The notes below the pieces were generated by a model. It had not been told where the DNA came from, searched no databases, and saw only the letters and a program-made list of their open reading frames with translations. Below are positions 36,266 through 45,429 of a stretch of 46,170 nucleotides of DNA, one piece after another. Positions within the stretch are counted from its first letter, which is position 1. The number at the start of each line of letters is the position of its first letter. This DNA comes from an uncultured Prevotellaceae bacterium (GTDB lineage: Bacteria > Bacteroidota > Bacteroidia > Bacteroidales > Bacteroidaceae): positions 1 through 46,170 of the forward strand of contig CACZVN010000023.1 in assembly GCA_902784615.1 (NCBI GenBank). The letters are read 5' to 3'. Position numbers and translations under genes: made by a program.

Positions 36266-39200
36266 ATGAAACAATTCAGACTGGTAGATAATGCCTTAGG
36301 CTGGCTGGCTTTTCTGATTGCCGCCTTCGTGTATTGCTCTACAATTGAGCCGACAGCTTCGTTCTGGGACTGTCCGGAATTCATTACCACAGGTTACAAA
36401 CTGGAAATCGGCCATCCTCCCGGGGCACCGTTCTTCATGCTGACGGCCAACCTCTTCTCGCAGTTCACCAGCGATCCCACGCAGGTGGCACGGATGGTCA
36501 ATACCATGAGCGCACTGCTCTCGGCCACGTGTATATTGTTCTTGTTCTGGAGCATCACGCACCTCGTGCGCCGTCTGCTCATCAGCGACTGGAGCGAACT
36601 GACACTGCCGAAACTGATTGCCATTGAGGCTTCAGGTCTCGTGGGCGCCCTGATCTACACGTTCAGCGATACGTTCTGGTTCTCGGCCGTCGAGGGTGAG
36701 GTATATGCCTACTCCTCGGCATTCACCGCCGTGGTGTTCTGGCTGATCCTGAAATGGGAGGACGTGGCCGACGAGCCCCATAGTGACCGTTGGCTGGTAT
36801 TGATCATGTATATGACAGGTCTCTCCATCGGCGTCCACCTGCTCAACCTGCTCTGTGTGCCTGCCATCGTACTGGTATGGTACTACCGCCGTTTCCCCGA
36901 TGCCAACCTGAAGGGCTCACTGATTGCCCTTGGCGTTTCTGTCGTGATACTGGCTGCCGTGCTCTACGGTGTCGTGCCAGGCATCATCACCGTCGGCGGA
37001 TGGTTCGAACTGTTCTTTGTCAACACACTTGGCATGCCGTTTAACACCGGTGAGATCATCTATATCATCCTGTTGGTGGCCTGTGTCATCTGGGCCGTCT
37101 ATGAGACACAGACGCAGAAGCACAGCCAGACCATCCAGAACATTGCCTTCCTGCTCTCCATAGGCATGCTCGGCATCCCGTTCTATGGTTACGGTTGGTC
37201 AGCATTCATCATCGGCATCATCGTCCTGGCTGCCCTCTGGTTCGTTCTGGGCTTCAAGCGCGATAAGCAGCCGCTGATTTCCGCCCGCATCAAGAACACG
37301 ATGCTGCTCTGCATGCTCATGCTGATGATCGGCTACTCCAGCTATGCGCTCATCGTGATCCGCTCGTCGGCTAACCCGCCGATGGACCAGAACTCTCCGG
37401 AGGATATCTTCACACTGGGCGACTACCTGGGCCGTGACCAGTACGGCTACCGTCCCCTGCTCTACGGTCAGGCCTATACCTCACAGGTGGCTCTGGAAAG
37501 CGACGGCCACTACTGCCGTCCCGTGATGTCGAAAGGCAAGCCCGTCTGGCAGCGCAAGGAAAAGGCCTCTGCCGACGAGAAGGACTCTTACTTCATCGTT
37601 CGCACGAAGGACGAATACAAATATGCCCAGAACATGCTCTTCCCCCGTATGTACGACAGTGGTCACGCTGCTGCTTACGAGTCATGGATGGGTGGTGTCG
37701 ATGGTACGGAGGTGCCCTATGACCGCTGCGGCGAACCGATGACCATCAAGATGCCCACACAGTTCGAGAATATCCGTTTCTTCCTCTCCTACCAGTGTAA
37801 CTTCATGTACTGGCGATACTTCATGTGGAACTTTGCCGGTCGGCAGAACGATATCCAAGGCAATGGAGAACTGGAGCACGGCAACTGGCTGACGGGTATT
37901 CCTTTCATCGATAATGCCCGTCTTGGCGATCAGGACATGCTACCCGACGAGTTGAAGGAGAACAAAGGTCATAACGTGTTCTACTGTCTGCCGCTGATCC
38001 TCGGTCTGATCGGACTCTTCTGGCAGGCCTGGTTCACGCGCAAGCGCAAGGTTGGTGAGAAGACCATCGACGACCCCGTCGGCATCCGCCAGTTCTGGGT
38101 GGTGTTCTTCCTCTTCTTCATGACTGGCCTCGCCATCGTGTTCTACCTGAACCAGACGCCGATGCAACCCCGTGAGCGCGACTATGCATACGCGGGTTCG
38201 TTCTATGCCTTCGCCATCTGGTGCGGCATGGGTGTGGCAGCCATCATCGACTGGCTCAACCGCAAACTTAAGAAAGAGAATCTGATCCTGGCAGGGGTAG
38301 TAGGACTGGTAGGACTGGCAGTTCCCATCCAGATGGCCTCTCAGACCTGGGACGACCACGACCGTTCTGGTCGCTACTGCTGTCGTGACTTCGGCCAGAA
38401 CTACCTGATGACCTTGCAGGAGCAGGGCAACCCCATCATCTATACCAATGGTGATAACGATACCTTCCCGCTCTGGTACAATCAGGATACGGAGGGCGTG
38501 CGCACCGATGCCCGCGTCTGCAACCTCTCTTATCTGCAGACCGACTGGTACATCGACCAGATGCGCCGTCCGGCCTACGACTCACCCAGCGTGCCCATCA
38601 CCTGGAGTCGTCTGGAATACTGCGCCGGCACAAATGAATACGTTATGGTGGATCCCTCGCTCAAGGAACAGGTACTCCAGCTTTACGAGGAGCAACCCGA
38701 AGCAGCCCGTGAGCAGTTCGGCGATGAGCCTTTTGAACTGAAGAATATCCTCAAGAACTGGGTACGCGCGACGCATAAGGACTTCCATGTCATCCCCACG
38801 GATACCGTCTATGTCACTATCGACAAGGAGGCCGTCCGCAAGAGCGGCATGATGATGGCTGCCGACTCGATTCCCGACCGCATGGTCATCTCCCTGAAGG
38901 GTAAGAGCGCCCTCTACAAAGGTGACTTGATGATCCTGGAAATGATTGCCCAGTGTAACTGGACACGACCCATCTACGTGGCGATGACTGTTGGTGCCGA
39001 GAACTATATGAACCTCGGCGAGCACTTCGTACAGGAAGGTCTGGCGAACCGTATCACCCCGTTCCGCACCCATTATACCGACAGCCGCGGCAGTCTGGTA
39101 CCGATGGAGGGTGTGAAGAACTTCGATACCGAGAAGGTCTTCGACAATGTGATGCATAAGTTCAAGTTCGGTGGCATCGACAAACCGGGTGTCTATCTTG

Positions 39201-39646
39201 ACGAGACCGTCATGCGCATGTGCTTCACGCACCGTCGCCTGCTCTCGCAGTTGGCCCTGAACCTCGTTCAGGAGGGTCAGACCGACAAGGCCAAACAGGT
39301 ACTTGACAAGGCCGAGAAGGAAATCCCCGACTATAACGTACGTCACGACTACCAGAGCGGATCGCTCGACCTCGTGCGTGCCTATGCCCTGACAGACCAG
39401 CCGGTGAAAGCCCAGAAACTGCTCGACGAACTCTGGCAGAAGTCCTGCCAGTATATGCAGTGGTACTGCTCACTCGATGGCTCGCGCTTCTCTGGTTCCG
39501 AGCGCGACTGCATGCTCCATATCTATCTGATGCAGCAGATGCTCGAAGTACAGGATCTTATCTCCGAGGAAGAGGCTGACAAGAAAGAGCAGCAACTCGG
39601 AACTTATATGCACCTCTATCAATCGAAGGGAGGAAACTGGGAATAG
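36266..39646 (+). CDS. DUF2723-domain membrane protein (GT117-like glycosyltransferase)
   Basis: A 1126-residue protein. The N-terminal DUF2723 region has many membrane helices and the family start ASFWDCPEFI-TTGYKLEIGHPPGAPFF (parts: SFWDCPEFI, EIGHPPGAPFF). Further helices reach about residue 720, then a soluble C-terminal half (about 720-1126) ends in a helical TPR-like region. The family is placed with lipid-phosphate-sugar-dependent GT-C enzymes (GT117), related to protein O-glycosylation, which Bacteroidetes apply to secreted proteins. The exact reaction is inferred. The polysaccharide deacetylase gene follows after 11 bp. Confidence 0.87.
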   Translation: MKQFRLVDNALGWLAFLIAAFVYCSTIEPTASFWDCPEFITTGYKLEIGHPPGAPFFMLTANLFSQFTSDPTQVARMVNTMSALLSATCILFLFWSITHLVRRLLISDWSELTLPKLIAIEASGLVGALIYTFSDTFWFSAVEGEVYAYSSAFTAVVFWLILKWEDVADEPHSDRWLVLIMYMTGLSIGVHLLNLLCVPAIVLVWYYRRFPDANLKGSLIALGVSVVILAAVLYGVVPGIITVGGWFELFFVNTLGMPFNTGEIIYIILLVACVIWAVYETQTQKHSQTIQNIAFLLSIGMLGIPFYGYGWSAFIIGIIVLAALWFVLGFKRDKQPLISARIKNTMLLCMLMLMIGYSSYALIVIRSSANPPMDQNSPEDIFTLGDYLGRDQYGYRPLLYGQAYTSQVALESDGHYCRPVMSKGKPVWQRKEKASADEKDSYFIVRTKDEYKYAQNMLFPRMYDSGHAAAYESWMGGVDGTEVPYDRCGEPMTIKMPTQFENIRFFLSYQCNFMYWRYFMWNFAGRQNDIQGNGELEHGNWLTGIPFIDNARLGDQDMLPDELKENKGHNVFYCLPLILGLIGLFWQAWFTRKRKVGEKTIDDPVGIRQFWVVFFLFFMTGLAIVFYLNQTPMQPRERDYAYAGSFYAFAIWCGMGVAAIIDWLNRKLKKENLILAGVVGLVGLAVPIQMASQTWDDHDRSGRYCCRDFGQNYLMTLQEQGNPIIYTNGDNDTFPLWYNQDTEGVRTDARVCNLSYLQTDWYIDQMRRPAYDSPSVPITWSRLEYCAGTNEYVMVDPSLKEQVLQLYEEQPEAAREQFGDEPFELKNILKNWVRATHKDFHVIPTDTVYVTIDKEAVRKSGMMMAADSIPDRMVISLKGKSALYKGDLMILEMIAQCNWTRPIYVAMTVGAENYMNLGEHFVQEGLANRITPFRTHYTDSRGSLVPMEGVKNFDTEKVFDNVMHKFKFGGIDKPGVYLDETVMRMCFTHRRLLSQLALNLVQEGQTDKAKQVLDKAEKEIPDYNVRHDYQSGSLDLVRAYALTDQPVKAQKLLDELWQKSCQYMQWYCSLDGSRFSGSERDCMLHIYLMQQMLEVQDLISEEEADKKEQQLGTYMHLYQSKGGNWE

Positions 39647-39657
39647 TTTATTTATAG

Positions 39658-40269
39658 ATGTTTATAGAGCAACCCGTCATCTACCTCCGCTGGCTTTATC
39701 CGAAAGCCTACTGGAGAATGGACCGTCACGACAGGTCAGTCTATCTGACCTTCGACGACGGTCCCATCCCTGAGGCGACGCCCTTCATCCTCGACACCCT
39801 GAAGCAGTTTGATGCCAAGGCCACCTTCTTCATGGTGGGCGACAACGTGCGTAAGCACCCCGAGCTCTACGAGCGCATTGTGGCTGAAGGCCATCAGGTG
39901 GGCAACCACACCCACAACCACATGCAGGGTCTCACCCACTCCATCAAGGAATACAGCTACAACGTGGAGAAGGCCAACACCTATATCAAGAGCCACTATG
40001 TGCGTCCGCCCCACGGATGGATGCGTCTGGCACAGTATGCCTGGCTGAGCCGCAAGTTCAAGATCGTGATGTGGGACCTCGTCACCCGTGACTACTCCAA
40101 ATGGCTGACGGCCGAGGATGTCGTCAATAATATTAAGAAGTACGCACGCAATGGCTCCATCATCACCTTCCATGACTCGCTGAAGAGCATCGACAAACTG
40201 CGTACAGCCCTCCCAGAATCGCTCCAATGGCTGAAGGATCAGGGCTATGCTTTCAAGATATTCCCGTAA
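39658..40269 (+). CDS. polysaccharide deacetylase (NodB-like, CE4)
   Basis: A 203-residue deacetylase with the NodB motifs: TFDDGP (motif 1, with base and metal Asp), HTHNH (metal His pair) and RPPHGW (motif 3), plus MWDLVTRDY and ITFHDS further on. It would remove N-acetyl groups from a polysaccharide or glycan lipid; the substrate is unknown. No signal peptide; an N-terminal hydrophobic start (MFIEQPVIYLRWLYPKAYW) may associate with the membrane. The 11-bp gap from the DUF2723 gene suggests joint action in glycan or glycoprotein work (inference). Confidence 0.9.
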   Translation: MFIEQPVIYLRWLYPKAYWRMDRHDRSVYLTFDDGPIPEATPFILDTLKQFDAKATFFMVGDNVRKHPELYERIVAEGHQVGNHTHNHMQGLTHSIKEYSYNVEKANTYIKSHYVRPPHGWMRLAQYAWLSRKFKIVMWDLVTRDYSKWLTAEDVVNNIKKYARNGSIITFHDSLKSIDKLRTALPESLQWLKDQGYAFKIFP

Positions 40270-40312
40270 GACATTATACATGAAATATTAAACATTAAAA
40301 CTAAAAACCAAA

Positions 40313-42655
40313 ATGAAGAAATTACTAACAACCGGCTTCTTACTAGCCACATTCACAATGACAATGAATGCACAACCCAAACTGAGCGCTGACAATATCG
40401 ATGAGGTATTGAAGGCCATGACCCTTGAAGAGAAAGCCAAACTACTCGTTGGCGGTGCTAACAATTTCTTCGGTGCCGGAGCCGTCGTTGGTGGTGAGGC
40501 CGACCTGGTGGCAGGTGCCGCAGGAACCTCCCCTGCCATCCCGCGTCTGGGTATCCCCGCCACCGTACTCACCGACGGTCCTGCCGGTGTCCGTATCGAC
40601 CCCACCCGTAAGGGTACTGACAAGACCTACTACGCCACGGCCTTCCCCATTGGCTCGTGTCTGGCTTCCACATGGAACACGGAATTAGTGAGCAAGGTTG
40701 GTGAGGCCATCGGCAACGAGACCAAGGAATACCGCTGTGACGTGATCCTCGGTCCAGGCATGAACCTGCACCGTAATCCCCTCTGCGGCCGTAACTTCGA
40801 GTACTACTCAGAGGATCCGCTGCTGACGGGAAAGATCGCCGCCGCCTATATTCAGGGTGTGCAGAGTCAGGGTGCCGGTGTCTCCGCCAAGCACTTCGCC
40901 GTGAACTCGCAGGAGACCAACCGCACGGCCGTCGATGAGCATGTCAGCCAGCGTGCCGCCCGTGAACTCTATCTCCGCGGTTTCGAGATCGCTGTCCGCG
41001 AGAGCGACCCCTGGACCATTATGGCCTCCTATAATCAGGTGAACGGCCAGTATTCGATGGGCAACCACGACCTGCTCACGAAGATCCTGCGCGACGACTG
41101 GGGCTACAAAGGCATCGTGATGACCGACTGGATCGGTATCCGCAAGGGTCTGGAGACCATCAGCGAGGTGCATGCCGGCAACGACCTCATGGAGCCGGGA
41201 CAGCCCGCACAGGTCGAGGAGATCATCGCAGGCGTAAAGGAAGGCAGGCTCGATATTGCCGATGTCGATCGCAACGTGCGCCGCATGCTCGAGTACATCG
41301 TCAAGACCCCGAGTTTCCACCAGTATCCCGCCAGCAATGCCCCTGACTTCAAGGCCCATGCCGCCATCACCCGTCAGAGTGCTGCCGAGGGCATCGTCCT
41401 GCTGAAGAACAACGGTACCCTGCCGTGGAAGGGCGGTATCAAGACCGTCGCCCTCTTCGGTGAGAACTCTTACGACTTCCTCAGTGGTGGTACGGGCTCA
41501 GGCTGCGTCCATCCCCCCTATGTCGTCGATATGCTTGAAGGTCTGAAGAACGCGGGCATCCAGTCGTCGGCCACGCTCACCGATATCTACCGCAAGTACA
41601 TCGACTATGCGCGTGTGAAGTTCCAGGCCGAGCGCCATCCCGCCAAGTGGTTCCAGACCGAGATGATGGGTCAGCAGAAATATCCCGAGATTGCCCTCTC
41701 ACCCATTGCCATCGGTAAGGAGGTACAGGCTGCCGATGCCGCCATCATCACCATCGGCCGTCAGGCCGGTGAGGGTATCGACCGCGACATCGAAACCGAG
41801 TTTAACCTCATCCCCGAGGAGCGCAACCTGATCATCGACGTATGCAACGCCTTCCATCAGGCAGGCAAGCCCGTCATCGTGATCATCAACTCTGGAAGCG
41901 TCATCGAGACGGCCTCCTGGAGTGGCTACCCCGATGCCATTCTCTGCGCCTGGCAGCCAGGTATGGAGGGCGGTAACTCGATCGCCGACCTGCTCACGGG
42001 TAAGGTGAACCCCTCTGGCAAACTCACGATGACATGGCCCATCGCTGCCACCGACCATGCCTCTACGAAGAACTTCCCTGGCAATATCGACACCTATAGC
42101 TACGAACTCATGATGGGTAACAAGATGCCCATCCCCGGACACGATTACACGAACCACGAGGAAGATATCTACGTGGGCTACCGTTTCTTCGACACCTTCG
42201 GCAAGAACGTCGCCTACCCCTTCGGCTTCGGTCTGAGCTACACCACGTTCGAGATGTCGAAACCCGTAGTGAAGGCCAAGGGCAAAGCTGTCGAGGTGAG
42301 CATCACCGTGAAGAACACGGGTAGCGTCAGTGGTAAGGAGGTGGCTCAGGTCTATGTCACCGCCCCCAAGGGCCGTCTGGAGAAGCCCGCACAGGAACTG
42401 AAGGCTTTTGCCAAGACACGCGAGCTAATGCCCGGCGAGAGTCAGACGCTCACGATGACCATCCCCGTACGCGACCTCGCCTCGTTCGACGAGGCTAACA
42501 GCCAGTGGCTCACGGAGGCAGGCACCTACACCTTCCGCATCGGCAACAGCAGCCGTGCCATCGCTGCCACCGCTCAACTGAAGATCGCCGAATACACGGA
42601 GAAGACTACCAACGCCCTCGCTCCCCAGCAGACACTGAACCTGCTGAAGCAGTAG
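40313..42655 (+). CDS. secreted glycoside hydrolase family 3 (beta-glucosidase-like)
   Basis: A 780-residue GH3 enzyme with signal peptide ending TMTMNAQ. Domain order: TIM-barrel (about 25-330) with PRLGIPATVLTDGPAGVR, KHFAVNSQETNR and nucleophile D272 in IVMTDWIG; alpha/beta sandwich (about 365-600) with GIVLLKNNGTLPW, in which the acid/base Glu is likely in QAGEGIDRD; and a fibronectin-III-like C-terminal domain (about 680-760). Expected activity is beta-glucosidase or related exo-glycosidase. The 43-bp A-rich leader has no clear promoter, so it may be read from the DUF2723 unit. A convergent repeat region follows. Confidence 0.92.
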   Translation: MKKLLTTGFLLATFTMTMNAQPKLSADNIDEVLKAMTLEEKAKLLVGGANNFFGAGAVVGGEADLVAGAAGTSPAIPRLGIPATVLTDGPAGVRIDPTRKGTDKTYYATAFPIGSCLASTWNTELVSKVGEAIGNETKEYRCDVILGPGMNLHRNPLCGRNFEYYSEDPLLTGKIAAAYIQGVQSQGAGVSAKHFAVNSQETNRTAVDEHVSQRAARELYLRGFEIAVRESDPWTIMASYNQVNGQYSMGNHDLLTKILRDDWGYKGIVMTDWIGIRKGLETISEVHAGNDLMEPGQPAQVEEIIAGVKEGRLDIADVDRNVRRMLEYIVKTPSFHQYPASNAPDFKAHAAITRQSAAEGIVLLKNNGTLPWKGGIKTVALFGENSYDFLSGGTGSGCVHPPYVVDMLEGLKNAGIQSSATLTDIYRKYIDYARVKFQAERHPAKWFQTEMMGQQKYPEIALSPIAIGKEVQAADAAIITIGRQAGEGIDRDIETEFNLIPEERNLIIDVCNAFHQAGKPVIVIINSGSVIETASWSGYPDAILCAWQPGMEGGNSIADLLTGKVNPSGKLTMTWPIAATDHASTKNFPGNIDTYSYELMMGNKMPIPGHDYTNHEEDIYVGYRFFDTFGKNVAYPFGFGLSYTTFEMSKPVVKAKGKAVEVSITVKNTGSVSGKEVAQVYVTAPKGRLEKPAQELKAFAKTRELMPGESQTLTMTIPVRDLASFDEANSQWLTEAGTYTFRIGNSSRAIAATAQLKIAEYTEKTTNALAPQQTLNLLKQ

Positions 42656-42740
42656 CATTGCCGCCAATTTTTCCTACGGAGCCACCAATTGGATGAATTC
42701 TCTCGAGAATTGAGAGCTCTCTTACGCGCGCATACGTATA
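42656..42740. repeat. palindromic intergenic repeat, copy 2
   Basis: Bases 42689-42712 are identical, in opposite orientation, to 9290-9313; the similar AGAGCTCTCT and CGCGCGCAT segments extend the match to about 42735. It contains the palindromic AATTCTCTCGAGAATT core. As with copy 1, it lies between two convergent gene ends. Confidence 0.75.
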
Positions 42741-42761
42741 TAGTTGTCTTATCCACTTTTT

Positions 42762-42834
42762 AACCCACCTATCCCGCCTATCACACACTGGAAGCAAGAA
42801 ATCTTACGTGTGGGATAGGCGGGATGAGCGGGTT
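42762..42834. repeat. long hairpin between convergent genes
   Basis: Arms of 21 bases (42762-42782 and 42814-42834), pairing through ATCCCGCCTATC with GATAGGCGGGAT, two mismatches and one wobble; pairing continues inward through ACAC/GTGT. No T-run follows, so it resembles a REP-like element more than a simple terminator. Confidence 0.7.
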
Positions 42835-42899
42835 GTTTTGGCTAATGTCTATCAAAGAGTCTGTCCCCGAAATACACAACGTATCTCCGTTACATTTTG

Positions 42900-43523
42900 T
42901 CAATCAGAAATATAAGGATAATTATAATCCATGTCGTTGAATTCCGCGCGGTCTGACTTAACGGTGAGCGTCTTCTTATCGAAATTCAACAGTTTGTCAG
43001 GATTGATACCTAATGAATAGGTCAGCCACCATCCAGACATCTCGCTGCCCTTCATCATAGGATGGTGGCCATCTGTTACGGTGACTGCTCCCGGATGGTC
43101 GCAAATCATTTCGCCTTTGCTATTGTAAACTTTGAACGGGATTCTGGAAACGCAACCGAACTCGTAGTCCTTGTCATCCTCAGGTGTCACGTCGGACTTC
43201 TGTTCGAAATCAACCTTCAGCATGAAGTCAGCAGGCAGTTGAGATGCGGCCAATGTACGCTTCAGCGTCCACTGCTTCTGCGTCATCTTGATTGTCTTCT
43301 CCTGCTTATTCTCATCGAGGTAGGTCACTTCTACATCAGCCAATTCCAGCGTGTTGGCTCCTAAGTCCACATAGTAAGTCACTTCTGCTTTAGCAGCAAT
43401 ATTGTCATTTGTCTTTGTCTCTTCTTTAGTCACATCATCATCGCTGTCATCACAGGAGGTCAGTACTGTTGTTGTGCCGCAGGCCAGGGTGGCGGCAAGC
43501 ACCCACATTAAAATCTTTTTCAT
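42900..43523 (-). CDS. hypothetical surface lipoprotein
   Basis: About 207 residues from the ATG at 43523 (MKKILMWVLAATLACG); an upstream TTG at 43535 is less likely. The lipobox is VLTSC, and the cysteine is followed by DDSDDD, an acidic stretch like the Bacteroidetes surface-export signal. The mature part is mostly beta strands (VTYYVDLGANTLELADVEVTYL in parts: YYVDLGANTLEL, VEVTYLDENKQEK) with no family recognised. A -7 element (TAATTTTG, minus strand) is at 43597-43604. Function unknown. Confidence 0.75.
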   Translation of the reverse strand: MKKILMWVLAATLACGTTTVLTSCDDSDDDVTKEETKTNDNIAAKAEVTYYVDLGANTLELADVEVTYLDENKQEKTIKMTQKQWTLKRTLAASQLPADFMLKVDFEQKSDVTPEDDKDYEFGCVSRIPFKVYNSKGEMICDHPGAVTVTDGHHPMMKGSEMSGWWLTYSLGINPDKLLNFDKKTLTVKSDRAEFNDMDYNYPYISD

Positions 43524-43596
43524 GATTGTATTCAATTTACTTGTGTTATCAATGTTAGTTTCGTCTTATTCATATTCAAAAACATCATTCCGACTG

Positions 43597-43604
43597 CAAA
43601 ATTA
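43597..43604 (-). promoter_or_regulatory. -7 element for the lipoprotein gene
   Basis: TAATTTTG on the minus strand about 75 bp before the ATG at 43523, in the spacer after the membrane-protein gene. Confidence 0.45.
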
Positions 43605-43648
43605 CGAAAAATTCCCTATATTCAGACGAATACGGGGACATTTTAAGG

Positions 43649-44407
43649 TTATTTCTGTTTTGCCTTTGCCGCTTCAATAGCAGATTGTATCTCTATGAAT
43701 CTGTTTTTTAATGAGTCGTCGGAGGCATCATCGTCCCTCATGCTTTTGTCTATCTGCTCGCGTTGCTCGCGATAAGTGTCGATATCGGCGTCAGTAACTT
43801 CCATCATCTGCTTGCATTGAGCATACTTAAGCTGCATATCTTTCAGCATGCCACTGCTCACAACAGCATGGAAAGAGTATTCGAAATTAAGTGTATTCTT
43901 TAAGGAACTGAATGGATGGCTACGGGCTAGGTCATTGGTTATAGAGTCACAGATCGATGTCTTGTAAAGCTTACGCATCTGATAGAACTCAGCCACATTT
44001 TCGGTGAAAAGCACATTGCCCATGGTGTTGATGGTTTCGATGCTCGACGAGAAGATGCGCTCCGTGGTCTCGGTATATTCTGCCTTCGGAATCAGTTGTG
44101 CAAATATGTATCGCAGCGCCTCGAACTTACTGGTATCTTCTGCTATCTGCAACTGCATATCCATCGCCTGCTGGATGGTCGAGTCGGCTTTTTCTATCGA
44201 CTGCAATGAGTTGAACATATCATACATCACCATCATCACGATCTCGTGCTTCGACTTCTGCTTCGCTTTATAATCGATGATAGCTGCCGTGCCAAACGTG
44301 AGCGCAATGGATACGCTGGTTGCGAAGAGCGACAACAGGAATTGCTTCAAGGAAGCCATTCCGCTGCCCATCTTCAGACTCTTTGGGGTGTGTAGCTTGA
44401 TGTTCAT
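43649..44407 (-). CDS. hypothetical membrane protein with one N-terminal helix
   Basis: A 252-residue protein with a single membrane segment (about 25-46, LFATSVSIALTFGTAAIID) after a short basic N-terminus, then a mostly helical extracytoplasmic or cytosolic domain rich in charged residues. The C-terminal part (about 195-250) is predicted coiled coil (DADIDTYREQREQIDKSM, AIEAAKAKQK). No family is recognised. It lies 16 bp after the damaged thioredoxin-type gene on the same strand, so it was probably part of that transcript. Confidence 0.7.
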   Translation of the reverse strand: MNIKLHTPKSLKMGSGMASLKQFLLSLFATSVSIALTFGTAAIIDYKAKQKSKHEIVMMVMYDMFNSLQSIEKADSTIQQAMDMQLQIAEDTSKFEALRYIFAQLIPKAEYTETTERIFSSSIETINTMGNVLFTENVAEFYQMRKLYKTSICDSITNDLARSHPFSSLKNTLNFEYSFHAVVSSGMLKDMQLKYAQCKQMMEVTDADIDTYREQREQIDKSMRDDDASDDSLKNRFIEIQSAIEAAKAKQK

Positions 44408-44423
44408 AATGATTCAGTTAGTA

Positions 44424-44899
44424 CTATTTTTCTCCTATAAGAATCTCCAACCTAGTGTGCAGCGCCTTGCCACGAAGACCGCGGTCGATGATCTTACCCT
44501 GCGGATCGATGAGGATGTTGTCGGGGATGATGTCAATCTTATAGATGGGGGCTGCTCCAGCTCATAGTTGATCTTGGTCAGACGCTCGTTCTGCGGAGAA
44601 CCTTTCAGCGTACTGTCGTTGAGGTTGATGCTGACGGGTGTACCATCGTTGAAGAACTGCGTAGTCCAGTGGTTCTTATTGACCTTGACAGCCATCAGGG
44701 CATCTTTGTCGGCAGTGCCTGAGAATGCAAACTTACCGTCGGCAACAACCACGCTGTCAATCTTCTTTTCTGTCAACTCGTCTATTAGATAGACAGTCTT
44801 GCCGTTTCCATCGTATGTTCCGCTGACGACATACTGTATCTGTGCCATTGCAGACACTGCTGCGATAGCGAATGCAGCCAACATAATTACTTTCTTCAT
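44424..44899 (-). pseudogene. DUF4369/TlpA-type thioredoxin protein, core deleted
   Basis: The first about 115 residues are a secreted DUF4369-type N-terminal domain (signal peptide ending SAMAQ; then VVSGTYDGNGKTVYLIDEL). After INYELE near 44555 the frame becomes nonsense, but another frame reads YKIDIIPDNILIDPQGKIID, then LRGKALHTRLEIL and a TAG at 44424-44426, which is the last part of a TlpA-like thioredoxin domain. The whole middle, including the expected WCxxC redox site, is missing. It looks like a large internal deletion with frameshift. The gene begins 6 bp after the S41 remnant. Confidence 0.8.
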
Positions 44900-45247
44900 C
44901 GTTTTCTATTCTGTCTTTTCTTGATACTTGCCAGTGCCGTTGCAGACGGTACAGGTGTAGCGGCCATCAGGAGTCTTGCCGAAACCTCGGCAGGAGGGGT
45001 TGTAGAGAATGGCGCATGAACCACCACCCGTATGCATGCCGATGAGGGGGATGCCATAGTCCTTGAGCAGGGCGGGCAGCATGTTGCCGCACGACCAGCT
45101 AAAGGGGCTGACGAGCAGGGCGAAGTTCAGGTTGTATTTCACCTGAGCATCCTTCTCGTCGAATTGGCCGTCAAGATTGCGATCTACGTCATACGTGGTC
45201 TTCATCCTCTGTCCTGTCAGAGCATTTTCGTAGTACATGTACGACAG

Positions 45248-45351
45248 ATGGGTGGGGGTGGGTGGAGGATAAATAATAATCTCTTCACGCGTACTGCGCC
45301 CGCGGTACGCGTGAATATTCTGGGAAACATCCTCCACCCACCCCCACCCAT
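45248..45351. repeat. nested inverted repeat with G-rich arms
   Basis: Perfect 23-bp arms (45248-45270 and 45329-45351), one strand G-rich (GGGTGGGGGTGGGTGG), enclose a second palindrome at 45284-45315 with TTCACGCGTAC and GTACGCGTGAA arms. The G-rich strand could form a G-quadruplex. The 7-mer ACAGATG occurs at 45244-45250 and 45352-45358. Confidence 0.85.
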
Positions 45352-45395
45352 ACAGATGAACAGTGACACCAGTGACGCTATAATACGTAAACTTT

Positions 45396-45429
45396 TCACG
45401 CGTACCGCATGTGCGCGCAGTACCCGTGA
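45396..45429. repeat. CACGCGTAC palindrome, second copy
   Basis: Arms TCACGCGTACCGC (45396-45408) and GCAGTACCCGTGA (45417-45429), two mismatches, related to the palindromes at 45284-45315 and 45832-45865. Confidence 0.75.

Noticed and set aside
42850-42865. GTCTGTCCCC resembling half of the priA palindrome
   Set aside because: Only about eight bases match and there is no paired arm; too short to claim as another copy.
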